Assembly (NCBI RefSeq): GCF_000725485.1 | Contig: NZ_JOAG01000027.1 | Span: 186,001 to 250,000, forward strand | Length of the DNA: 64,000 bases | Origin: Nonomuraea candida | Lineage (GTDB): Bacteria; Actinomycetota; Actinomycetes; Streptosporangiales; Streptosporangiaceae | Direction: 5' to 3' | In this document: one piece after another, positions 27,049-34,104 of the stretch | Position numbering within the stretch: the stretch's first letter is position 1 | Layout: each line of letters opens with the position of its first letter | Translations under genes and position numbers: made by a program | Notes under the pieces: model-generated | The model's database searches: none | Seen by the model: the letters and a program-made list of their open reading frames with translations, nothing else | What the model was told of the DNA's origin: nothing

Positions 27049-28608
27049 TCACTGGCCGAGCTTCGAGACCAGGTCGTTGATCTCCTGGGCGATCTGGGTG
27101 CCGCCGCCGTCGTACCACCGCTTGATCTCCGCCTTGAGCTGCTCCTCGGTGATCTGGCCGGCGAGGTACTTCACCCGCGCGTCGGTCACGATCGGGTTGA
27201 GCGTGGCGCCCTTGGCCACGGCCGTCTCCGAGATCACCGGCAGGCTCGGGTCCCAGACGGCCGTCTTGAGGTCCTCGGCCACCCGCTCCTTGCGCTCGGC
27301 CAGGTCCTTGCGGTACGGCTCCTCCGGCGGCACCCGCTCGTAGGCGATGCCCGTGGTGCCGGTGCTGGCCTGGGTGCCGAGCTGGATGAAGGCCTTGTCG
27401 ACGTCGTCCTGGAGCTGCTTGACCTTGGGGTCGTCCTGGTTGATGAGCACGGCCTGGCCGTTCTCGACCTTGAAGTTGCGGCCCTCGATGCCGTTGGTGA
27501 GCAGGATCTGGCCCTCCTTGCTGGCCATCTTGTCGAGGGTCTTCAGCAGCTCGTCGAGCTGGGCCTCGGTGCGCACCCGCTGCTTGGAGACGGCCAGGAT
27601 GTCCTTGTAGCCGCTGAACGGCAGCGAGAACTTCTTGCCGTCGGGGCGGGCCAGGTTGCCGACCGTCAGCACCTTGTCGCCGTAGGTCTTCGGGTCCTGC
27701 TCCTTGAGCAGGTCGAGCAGCTGGGTGGTGCGGACGTCGACGTCGATGATGATGCCGCCCTTGCCCTGGACGAACGGGTCGTTCCACTTGGCGGTGTCGA
27801 GCGTGTTCCAGTCGGGGTTGACCAGGCCCTCGTCGATCATCTTCTTCATGAAGCGGTTGGCCTCGAAGAACTCGGGCGTGTCGAACTCCGGCACCATCTT
27901 GCCGTCGCGCTTGCCCCAGTTGTTCGGGGCGCCGAACCAGACGTCGATCGCGTTGAACGGGCTGGAGGCGGCGAAGCTGACGCCGGGCCACTTCGGGATG
28001 ATCAGCCCGTAGGTGTCCTTCTTGCCGTTGCCGTCCGGGTCCTTCTCGGTGAACGCCTTGGCGATCTCGTACAGGTCGTCGGTGGTCTTGGGGGCCTCCA
28101 GGCCGACCTTCTCCAGCCAGTCCTTGCGGATCATCACCGCGGAGCGGAGCTGCGGCCGGACCCGGTACGGGCCGTAGACCTTGCCGTTGATCGAGGAGTT
28201 GAGCAGGATCTTGGGGTCGCCGACCAGGTTGGGATAGTTCTTGATCTTCTCGGTGAGGTCCCAGAACGCCCCGGCCGCCGCGGCCTTGCCGAACGCGGGG
28301 GCCTTGGGGTCGACCACCATGACGTCGGGGATGTTGTCGGAGGCCAGCGTGACGTTGACCTTCTCCTGGTAGTCGGCGTTCGGCACCCAGGTGACCCGGA
28401 TCTTCTTGCCGAGGAACTTCTCGACCGCCTGGTGCAGCTCGCCCTGGGGGTTGGGCGCCGTGCCGAACAGCTGGGTCATGAAGGTGATCGTGCCGTCGTC
28501 GGCCTGGCCGGACGTGCCGCCACCGGTGCCGGAGCAGGCGGAGGCCAGCAGGGCGGTCGTTAGCGTTAACACACCAGTGATGAGCCGGCGGTTACGGGGT
28601 GCGCTCAT
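27049..28608 (-). CDS. Extracellular solute-binding lipoprotein of an oligosaccharide ABC importer
   Basis: A 519-residue lipoprotein. The signal peptide ends in the lipobox LASAC (Cys at residue 25), so the protein is anchored on the outer face of the membrane. The long form (over 500 residues), with motifs such as VTWVPNADYQEKVNVTLASDNIPDVM, matches the LplA/YtcQ type of binding protein that works with YteP/YtcP permeases. By context it captures rhamnogalacturonan oligosaccharides. ATG 28608 has AAGGGAAC upstream and overlaps the stop of the YesL-like gene (ATGA). It is the second gene of the operon. Confidence 0.93.
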   Translation of the reverse strand: MSAPRNRRLITGVLTLTTALLASACSGTGGGTSGQADDGTITFMTQLFGTAPNPQGELHQAVEKFLGKKIRVTWVPNADYQEKVNVTLASDNIPDVMVVDPKAPAFGKAAAAGAFWDLTEKIKNYPNLVGDPKILLNSSINGKVYGPYRVRPQLRSAVMIRKDWLEKVGLEAPKTTDDLYEIAKAFTEKDPDGNGKKDTYGLIIPKWPGVSFAASSPFNAIDVWFGAPNNWGKRDGKMVPEFDTPEFFEANRFMKKMIDEGLVNPDWNTLDTAKWNDPFVQGKGGIIIDVDVRTTQLLDLLKEQDPKTYGDKVLTVGNLARPDGKKFSLPFSGYKDILAVSKQRVRTEAQLDELLKTLDKMASKEGQILLTNGIEGRNFKVENGQAVLINQDDPKVKQLQDDVDKAFIQLGTQASTGTTGIAYERVPPEEPYRKDLAERKERVAEDLKTAVWDPSLPVISETAVAKGATLNPIVTDARVKYLAGQITEEQLKAEIKRWYDGGGTQIAQEINDLVSKLGQ

Positions 28609-29234
28609 GAGTTCCCTTTCGAATGCAGGCGCGCCTCGTTCTCCTGGAAGAAGCGCAGGCAGAGCCACGTGTTGAGATAGATCCAGGCGCCGACGCTGAT
28701 CAGTGGCGCGAGGACGGGCACCGCCGCGGTCACGTAGGCGATCGCCCAGAGCGCGAACAGCAGCAGCACGGTGGAGGCCGGCCGGGTCAGCGCGAGCAGC
28801 GACGCCTTCGGGATGTAGGCCCACAGCGGCAGCTCGTAGTGCGCGTACAACGGCCCGATGTACGCGCCAACGGCCGCCAGCACGAGCAGCGCGGCGAATG
28901 TCGCGACCCGCAGCGCGCCCGATCCGGGGCCGAGGACGGAGAAGTACAGGTAGTTGCCGACGAGCGCGACGGCGAGCAGCGCCATCGGCAGCACCAGCAA
29001 CGAGGCCCGGACGAACTCCCGCCGGTAGACGGTCCAGAATTCGCGCCAGACCTGAAACGATTCATTCCGAGCATGCCGCCGGGCCAGCGTGTAAGCGGCG
29101 ACGGTGGCGGGCCCGAGCCCGAGAATCACGCCTCCTGCGAGGGTGAAGACGAGCCAGATCAGGTTCAGGCGAGCCGCCCAGATGAGTTCTGAGCAGGCAG
29201 CTTGAATCCTGAGGGACATGGCGGGGTGGTTCAT
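28605..29234 (-). CDS. DUF624 (YesL-like) membrane protein
   Basis: A 209-residue membrane protein with about five helices, of the DUF624/YesL family often found beside LplABC-type sugar importers; in Bacillus subtilis yesL heads a rhamnogalacturonan locus. Typical family features are seen: LNLIWLVFTLAGGVILGLGPATVAAYTLARRH near the start, and YIGPLYAHYELPLWAYI. The molecular function is unknown; a role in transporter assembly or regulation has been guessed for the family. ATG 29234 follows AAAGGTGG. It is the first gene after the operator-containing promoter at 29333-29361. Confidence 0.85.
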   Translation of the reverse strand: MNHPAMSLRIQAACSELIWAARLNLIWLVFTLAGGVILGLGPATVAAYTLARRHARNESFQVWREFWTVYRREFVRASLLVLPMALLAVALVGNYLYFSVLGPGSGALRVATFAALLVLAAVGAYIGPLYAHYELPLWAYIPKASLLALTRPASTVLLLFALWAIAYVTAAVPVLAPLISVGAWIYLNTWLCLRFFQENEARLHSKGNS

Positions 29235-29332
29235 CCGGCACCACCTTTCGTGGCATGTGCACGGATAACGGGGGTGGAGTGTTGCACCGTGGTTCCTGCC
29301 CAGTTACCAGCGAGTGAACGGCGGTTGCTGCG

Positions 29333-29361
29333 AAATTAGTGTTGAATCGACTCAAAGTCAA
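29333..29361 (-). promoter_or_regulatory. Pectin operon promoter with LacI-type operator in the spacer
   Basis: On the minus strand, TTGACT (29361-29356) and TAATTT (29338-29333) are separated by exactly 17 bases. The palindrome TTGAATCGACTCAA (29342-29355, + strand) occupies 14 of them. Repressor bound there would block RNA polymerase directly. The -35 overlaps the stop of the DUF1961 gene. A near-identical operator lies at 31427-31440 in the promoter of the lacI-type gene, so the same regulator probably controls both. Confidence 0.75.
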
Positions 29362-30014
29362 TGACGAGATACGCGGAGATTTGCGTACTCTCCGATCATC
29401 GGCGCCATCTGCCGGAAGCCGACCTTGCCTCCTGCCAGGGCGGGACCGCCCACGGAGCCGTCGTCCTGCCAGCGGAACGAGACCAAATCGTTGATTGCGA
29501 AGCTCACCGCGCCCGCCTCGACCTCCAGCCGCATCGCGTAGGGCCCCTGCGCGTCCAGCACGGCCGGCAGCGGGTCCGGCCCCTGGGCGACCAGGTGGAA
29601 GCCGTGGCTCTTGCGCAGGTTGCAGGTGTGCAGGGCCCGTTCGGAGGCCCACATGCGGCGGAAGTAGGACACGTGGTAGGCGTCGATGTCGCCGTGGTGG
29701 TACTGCTCGTAGGGGCCGGTGCGGGGGGCCAGGCCGGGGTCGAACAGGTCCCGCCCGTCTCGGCCCCTGGCGTGGAAGAACATGATGGCCAGCCCCGGCT
29801 CCCTGACCGGCCAGAAGTCCCATTCGATCCGCACGTCGGCGGGGAGGTCCACGGGACACCACAACACCAGGTTGGCCGCCTGCCCGTCGGAGGCCGGCCG
29901 GCGGCTCTCCAGCCGGAGCCTCCCCTGGGGGAAGGAGGTCGCCCCGTCCCCCTCCATCCGGAATCCGGCCAGGTCGCCGGGGCCGGCGAGGGGATTGCGA
30001 TAGAGCTCGGTCAC
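29358..30014 (-). CDS. DUF1961-family protein (concanavalin-like fold, pectin locus)
   Basis: A 218-residue protein resembling the DUF1961 family, thought to have a jelly-roll/concanavalin-like fold and often found in pectin-degradation loci. Seen are NLVLWCPVDLPADVRIEWDFWPVREPGLAIMFFHA, YHHGDIDAYHVSYFRRMW and NLRKSHGFHLVAQGPDPLP. No signal peptide is present. Its activity is not established to my knowledge; polysaccharide or oligosaccharide handling is inferred from context. GTG 30014 has AAGGAG at good spacing. It is separated from the lacI-type gene by a 228-base gap filled by a tandem repeat and may be cotranscribed with it. Confidence 0.75.
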   Translation of the reverse strand: MTELYRNPLAGPGDLAGFRMEGDGATSFPQGRLRLESRRPASDGQAANLVLWCPVDLPADVRIEWDFWPVREPGLAIMFFHARGRDGRDLFDPGLAPRTGPYEQYHHGDIDAYHVSYFRRMWASERALHTCNLRKSHGFHLVAQGPDPLPAVLDAQGPYAMRLEVEAGAVSFAINDLVSFRWQDDGSVGGPALAGGKVGFRQMAPMIGEYANLRVSRH

Positions 30015-30087
30015 GATTTCTGCTCCTTGGGGCGTTCGGGGGTGGACCGCGCAGAAGGCGACCCGGCCGGAAAGGGCGCGGGCCGAT

Positions 30088-30214
30088 ACGAAAAACGCAG
30101 GCTCCAGCCAGGAAGCGGCACGAAAAGCGCAGGCTGAAGTCAGGGAACGGCACGAAAGCGCAGGCCGCAGCCAGAGAATGGCACGAAAGCGCAAGCCTCG
30201 GCCGGAGACCGGCG
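30088..30214. repeat. 32-bp imperfect tandem repeat between lacI-type and DUF1961 genes
   Basis: ACGAAAnnCGCAGG-type cores occur at 30088, 30120, 30152 and 30183, giving periods of 32, 32 and 31 bases. The units share the core and a C-A-G-C-C-A-G-G-rich second half. They occupy most of the gap 30015-30241. I see no coding frame or known protein-binding motif in them. Confidence 0.75.
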
Positions 30215-30241
30215 CGGGGACAGCAGGCTTCGGCAGGCGGG

Positions 30242-31261
30242 TCAGGTGTCGCGGCGCAGCGCGCTGGACTCGCGGATCACCAGGTCGGGCTGGAAGATGA
30301 CCTGCCGGTGCCGATGCTGCTCGGGGTCGGACACCTCTTCCAGCAGCAGGTCGATGGCCGTGCGCCCGAGCAGCTCCCTGGGCTGCCGGACGGACGACAG
30401 CGGCACGGCCGCCGCGGCGGCGAAGTCGATGTCGTCGTAGCCGATGATGGCCAGGTCCTCGGGCACGCGCAGGCCGTGCGAGGCCATCGCCTGTAAGAAG
30501 CCCAGCGCCATCATGTCGTTGGCGCAGAAGGCGGCCGTCGGCCGTTCCTCCGGGGGCAGCGCGGCGACGCGCTCCCCGATCGCCCGCCCCTCCGCCACGG
30601 TGAGCGCGGGCGCGGTGACGGTGAGCAGCTCGACGGCGCCGTCCGCGGCGGCGACCGCCCCGGCCACGCCGGCGTGCCGGTCGGCCACCTGTTTGACCGA
30701 CGGCGGGCCGCCGACGAAGACGATGCGCCGGTGCCCGCGCTCGATGAGGTGCGCGCCGGCGATCTGGCCGCCCAGCCGGTCGTCCACGGCGACCGAGCAC
30801 TGCAGCCCGGTGGCCGGGCTGTCGACCAGCACCACGGGGGTGCCCCGGGCGACCAGCCCCTCCAGCCAGGGGTTGTCCATCTCGACCGGGGTGATCAGGA
30901 TGCCCAGCACCCGCTGCTGTTCGAGCTGGTCGAGGTGGCGGCGCTCGCGGCCGGGGTCGCCGGCGCTGTTGCAGAGCACCACCATCGAGTCGTGCTCGTC
31001 GGCCACCGCCTCCGCGCCCTGGGCCACGTCCACGAAGAACGGGTTGGCCACGTCGAGCACCACGAGCCCGACCGTCCTGCTGCGGCCCACCCGCAGGTGG
31101 CGGGCCACCTCGTTGCGGACGAAGCCGAGTTTTTTGATCGCTTCGAAGACGCGTTCGCGGGTGGCGGGGGCCACGATCTCGGGGCGGTTGAGCACGTTGC
31201 TCACCGTGCCCACTGAGACGCGCGCCAGCTGCGCGACCTCCTTGATGTTCCTGGTCGCCAT
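30242..31261 (-). CDS. LacI-family transcriptional regulator of the pectin locus
   Basis: A 339-residue LacI/GalR repressor. The N-terminal helix-turn-helix and hinge are seen in IKEVAQLARVSVGTVSNVLNRPEIVAPATRERVFEAIKKLGFVRN. The periplasmic-binding-protein-like effector domain follows (TVGLVVLDVANPFFVDVAQGAE, ILITPVEMDNPW, TAAFCANDMMALGFL, DLAIIGYDDIDFA). By position and shared operators it represses the downstream lyase/importer operon and itself, with release presumably by an unsaturated pectin sugar. ATG 31261 begins MATRNIKE. Its promoter at 31403-31431 overlaps an operator. Confidence 0.93.
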   Translation of the reverse strand: MATRNIKEVAQLARVSVGTVSNVLNRPEIVAPATRERVFEAIKKLGFVRNEVARHLRVGRSRTVGLVVLDVANPFFVDVAQGAEAVADEHDSMVVLCNSAGDPGRERRHLDQLEQQRVLGILITPVEMDNPWLEGLVARGTPVVLVDSPATGLQCSVAVDDRLGGQIAGAHLIERGHRRIVFVGGPPSVKQVADRHAGVAGAVAAADGAVELLTVTAPALTVAEGRAIGERVAALPPEERPTAAFCANDMMALGFLQAMASHGLRVPEDLAIIGYDDIDFAAAAAVPLSSVRQPRELLGRTAIDLLLEEVSDPEQHRHRQVIFQPDLVIRESSALRRDT

Positions 31262-31402
31262 CGATCCTCACGAGGCCGTGCTGCTGAAAGGGGGGCGGAA
31301 CTGCGCCGCTCCGGATGTCACGCCGGACGCGGTGCGCCGGGAAGCGCAGGACCCGCCAGGTCGGGCGGCCCGCCGGGATGCGGTCGCCGAGAGCTTCGGC
31401 TC

Positions 31403-31440
31403 ATCATAGCCGCATTCAAGATTGTTTTGAATCGTCTCAA
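31403..31440 (-). promoter_or_regulatory. Promoter and operator of the lacI-type gene
   Basis: On the minus strand, TTCAAA (31431-31426) and TATGAT (31408-31403) are 17 bases apart. The operator palindrome TTGAATCGTCTCAA (31427-31440) overlaps the -35 and differs by one base from the operator in the transporter promoter at 29342-29355. A half-site ATTCAA at 31414-31419 lies in the spacer. This fits negative autoregulation. Confidence 0.7.
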
Positions 31441-32054
31441 CGACGCGGAACGGTCACGCTCCGGAGCCGGGCGGCGGCGTGGCGGCGTGACCGGAGGCGG
31501 CGTGACCGGAGGCGGCGTGACCGGAGGCGGCGTGACCGGAGGCGGCGTGACCGGAGGCGGCGTGACCGGAGGCGGGGGTGGCAGGTGAAGACGTTCAGCA
31601 GGTGGACGAGGTCCGCCACGCCGACGTCCGGCCGCATCGATCCCTCGGCCTGGGCCCGGCGCACGAGCTCGGCGAGCCGCGTCACCCACCGCTCCCGCTC
31701 CCGCGCGAACCCGGCCCGGCCCGCCAGCGCCTCTTCCGGCAGCACCGCCAGCGCGGTGGACAGCGCCGCGCGGCCGGGCTCGGCGGCCCAGGAGACGAAG
31801 TCCCCGATCGCGGCCCAGGCGTCGGGAGCGCGGCCGGCGGCGGCCTCCAGCGCGTCGGCCATCGTGTGGACGTAGTGGTCGCCGAGGGCCGCGATGAGGG
31901 CGTCGCGGTCGGGGAAGCGGCGGTAGAGCGTGCCGACGCCGACGCCGGCGCGCCTGGCGATGGCCTCCATGGGCGCGTCGACGCCGCGCTCCGCCACGAC
32001 CTCGGCGGCCGCTTCGACGATCTTGCCCAGGTTCCGCCTGGCATCCGCGCGCAT
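31437..32054 (-). CDS. TetR-family regulator with RLRSR-repeat C-terminus
   Basis: A 205-residue TetR repressor. The helix-turn-helix is seen in IVEAAAEVVAERGVDAPMEAIARRAGVGVGTLYRRFPDRDALIAAL, followed by a helical ligand-binding domain. After about residue 160 the normal sequence gives way to RLRSR repeated six times and a basic tail, encoded by a perfect 15-base tandem repeat. The natural C-terminus has probably been extended or replaced by repeat expansion, which makes it very basic. It is divergent from the NAD(P)-binding protein at 32150, which it likely controls. Two GGA-N9-TCC boxes lie between them. Its last codons overlap the lacI operator. Confidence 0.88.
   Translation of the reverse strand: MRADARRNLGKIVEAAAEVVAERGVDAPMEAIARRAGVGVGTLYRRFPDRDALIAALGDHYVHTMADALEAAAGRAPDAWAAIGDFVSWAAEPGRAALSTALAVLPEEALAGRAGFARERERWVTRLAELVRRAQAEGSMRPDVGVADLVHLLNVFTCHPRLRSRRLRSRRLRSRRLRSRRLRSRRLRSRRHAAARLRSVTVPRR
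31486..31575. repeat. Perfect 15-bp tandem repeat, six copies, in the TetR gene
   Basis: CGTGACCGGAGGCGG is repeated six times without a single change over 90 bases. On the coding strand it reads as RLRSR pentapeptides in frame. Perfect identity suggests recent expansion and probable copy-number variation between strains. Confidence 0.95.
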
Positions 32055-32078
32055 GTGCGACTCCCTCGGGACCGAAGT

Positions 32079-32132
32079 GGACGATGCGATTCCGCTTAGT
32101 GTACCGTCCAGCGAACCGGAACCTGAGATTCC
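32079..32132. promoter_or_regulatory. Two candidate TetR operator boxes in the divergent region
   Basis: GGACGATGCGATTCC (32079-32093) and GGAACCTGAGATTCC (32118-32132) agree at 11 of 15 positions. The second is a near-palindrome (12 of 15 positions match its reverse complement). They lie 39 bases apart between the divergent TetR and NAD(P)-binding protein genes. I could not place promoter hexamers with confidence. Confidence 0.45.
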
Positions 32133-32149
32133 ACTTATGGAGGCTGCTC

Positions 32150-33016
32150 ATGATCGTGGTGACCGGCGCCACCGGCGCCATCGGCCGCGCGCTCGTGGCG
32201 CGGCTGCGCGGGCACGACGTCCTCGCCGTCGTCCGCCGCCCCGCCGACGACCTCGGATGCCCGTACACCCTGGCCGACTTCGACGAGCCCGAGAGCATCG
32301 GCCGCCTGCTCTCCCCCGGCGACCGGCTCTTCCTCAACAGCTCGCTCTGGCCCGGGGTCGTCGATGCCCAGCGCGCGGTCATCGACCTGGCCGCGCGGGC
32401 GGGCGTCGCCCGGGTCGTCGCGGTCTCGGTGCGGCACGCCGCCCCCGGCGCCCGGCTCGGCATGGGCATGCACGGCCTCATCGACGCCCATCTGCGCGCG
32501 TCGGGCCTGCCCTGGTCGATCCTGCAGCCGAGCGGCTTCATGCAGAACCTGCCGCGCGACTTCGGCGACGGCGTCATGTACGGCTCGTACGGCTCCGCCC
32601 CCGTCAACTACATCGACACCCGTGACATCGCCGACGCCGCCGCGGCCCTGCTGACCGGCAGGGCCGGTGCCGCCGGTGCCACCGGTGCCGCCGACGTGGC
32701 CGGTGCGGCGGCCCCGGGCCGCGACCACCTGCTGACCGGCCCCGCGTCCCTGTCGCACGAGCGGATCGCCGAGGAGGTCGGCGCGTTCCTCGGCCACCCG
32801 CTCCGCTACGTGGACCTGCCTGTCCCGGAGATGGCCGCCCACCTGGAACGGCAGGGCCTGCCCGGGCCGCAGGCCGAGGACCTGGCCCGGCTGATGGCCG
32901 AGATGGGCGACGGAAGCTGGGCCGAGGTCACCTCGGAGGTGCGGGACCTGACCGGCCACCCACCCCGCCCCCTGTCGGCCTTCCTGGCCGACCACGCGTC
33001 CGCCTTCCGCCGATGA
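32150..33016 (+). CDS. NAD(P)-binding NmrA-like (atypical SDR) protein
   Basis: A 288-residue atypical short-chain dehydrogenase of the NmrA/NAD(P)H-binding type. The dinucleotide motif VTGATGAIGRALVARL sits at residues 4-19, followed by DVLAVVRRP. The middle motif SGLPWSILQPSGFMQNL and the segment NYIDTRDIADAAAALL are typical of the family. Between about 168 and 190 it carries a Gly/Ala-rich insertion (AGAAGATGAADVAGAAA) encoded by 9-base-type repeats. Such proteins are redox sensors or quinone/flavin reductases; the substrate is unknown. ATG 32150 is preceded by GGAGG. The divergent TetR gene is the probable regulator. Confidence 0.88.
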   Translation: MIVVTGATGAIGRALVARLRGHDVLAVVRRPADDLGCPYTLADFDEPESIGRLLSPGDRLFLNSSLWPGVVDAQRAVIDLAARAGVARVVAVSVRHAAPGARLGMGMHGLIDAHLRASGLPWSILQPSGFMQNLPRDFGDGVMYGSYGSAPVNYIDTRDIADAAAALLTGRAGAAGATGAADVAGAAAPGRDHLLTGPASLSHERIAEEVGAFLGHPLRYVDLPVPEMAAHLERQGLPGPQAEDLARLMAEMGDGSWAEVTSEVRDLTGHPPRPLSAFLADHASAFRR

Positions 33017-33080
33017 GTCACACCTGACCGGGCCGCCGACGGCAATCTCTCCCCGGATGGGCTGGCCACGCCGCCGCCTC

Positions 33081-33815
33081 CTACGGCGTCCCCGGCGGTT
33101 CGGAGGAGCCCTTCACCCCTCGCGAGCCCTTCTCCTGCGCCGTCACCGAGGAGGAGGACTGATCCGGGTCGGTCACGCGGATGCGTACGGCTCTGAACAG
33201 GGCGGGCGTGTCACGCAGCACCGCCAGCCGCGGATCGGGCACCACCAGGAACGGCTCCCGCTCCAGCGCGAGCAGGGGGGCCAGTCGCCGGTCGGCCCGC
33301 AGGCGGTCCATCGCGCGCCGGTCGCCGCCGAGCACCACCGCGTCCAGGTCCCCGAGGTGCGGCGTCAGCACGCGCACCGCCGTCTCCACCGCGTCGTCGA
33401 GCGCCTGGGCGGCCTGCTTGCCGCGGCGGCGGGCGAAGCGCTGCTGCGACCAGCCGCCGGCCGCCGTGCGGCCCTGGACCAGCCGGGAGCCGACCTTGGA
33501 GGCCACCAGCGCGGTGCCGTGGAAGACGCCCGCCGCGTGGCCGCCGAGCCGTACGAGGAACACCCCCACCTTCCGCGCGGCTCCCGCGTGGGCCACGAGC
33601 CGGGTCACGTGGGGCGGGCCCGGCGGCGTCATGGGCGGGAAGGGCACGTGCAGCTCGGCCAGCGCGCCGTCGGCGGCCGGCAGCCGCACGACGCGCTCGT
33701 CACCGGAGGGGGTGAAGGGCCCGTGGCGGGCGGCGAACCCGTCGATCCACGGATGCAGGCGCTCCGGCGGCACCGTGACCCACCGGCCGCCGCCCCTCGC
33801 CGGACGCGCGCTCAT
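33081..33815 (-). CDS. acVLRF1-family peptidyl-tRNA hydrolase (release-factor-like)
   Basis: A 244-residue protein matching the actinobacterial VLRF1 family of peptidyl-tRNA hydrolases, which resemble eRF1/Vms1 and act on stalled ribosomal complexes. Seen are WVTVPPERLHPWIDGFAARHGP at the start, GVFLVRLGGHAAGVF, and the loop GRTAAGGWSQQRFARRRGKQA (about residues 115-135), the counterpart of the GGQ loop with catalytic Gly-Gly-x and Gln. The C-terminal part VVLGGDRRAMDRLRADRRL then carries a Ser-rich tail. It is a single gene transcribed towards the NAD(P)-binding protein gene. Confidence 0.85.
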   Translation of the reverse strand: MSARPARGGGRWVTVPPERLHPWIDGFAARHGPFTPSGDERVVRLPAADGALAELHVPFPPMTPPGPPHVTRLVAHAGAARKVGVFLVRLGGHAAGVFHGTALVASKVGSRLVQGRTAAGGWSQQRFARRRGKQAAQALDDAVETAVRVLTPHLGDLDAVVLGGDRRAMDRLRADRRLAPLLALEREPFLVVPDPRLAVLRDTPALFRAVRIRVTDPDQSSSSVTAQEKGSRGVKGSSEPPGTP

Positions 33816-33970
33816 GCCCGAAGGCTAGCGGAGACCGCCCGCCCGCCTCCTCCCGGGCACCCGTCCCGACCTCCGCGACACCCGCGACACCCACGCCCCC
33901 GCCCCCGCCCCTCAGGGCCGTCCCCGACCGCCGTGACACCCGCGTCCTCGCCCCTCGGAGCCGCCTCGCG

Positions 33971-34070
33971 CGGGAACCGCCCCTCGCGGGCACCGCCCCG
34001 GGCGGGCACCGCCCCGGGGCGGGCACCGCCCCGGGGCGGGCACCGCCCCGGGCGGGGGCGCGGTGCCCGC
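33971..34070. repeat. 16-17 bp GC-only tandem repeat upstream of the EAL-like gene
   Basis: Units of CGGGCACCGCCCCGGG type start at 33971, 33987, 34003, 34020, 34037 and 34053. Each unit is itself partly self-complementary (CGGGC/GCCCG), and the array ends in GGTGCCCGCGGGG, which can pair back on GGCACCG. The 289-base gap 33816-34104 also holds C-rich ACCCGCGACACCCACGCC-type sequence. A promoter for the downstream gene must lie close to its start, but I cannot identify it. Confidence 0.8.
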
Positions 34071-34104
34071 GGGGAGGGAGCGCCCGGGGAATCAAAGCGG
34101 AAAT

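Noticed and set aside
31486..31575. CRISPR-like array
   Set aside because: The units are contiguous with no spacers and translate in frame in a TetR gene. The arrays at 51380 and 62836 were rejected for the same reason.
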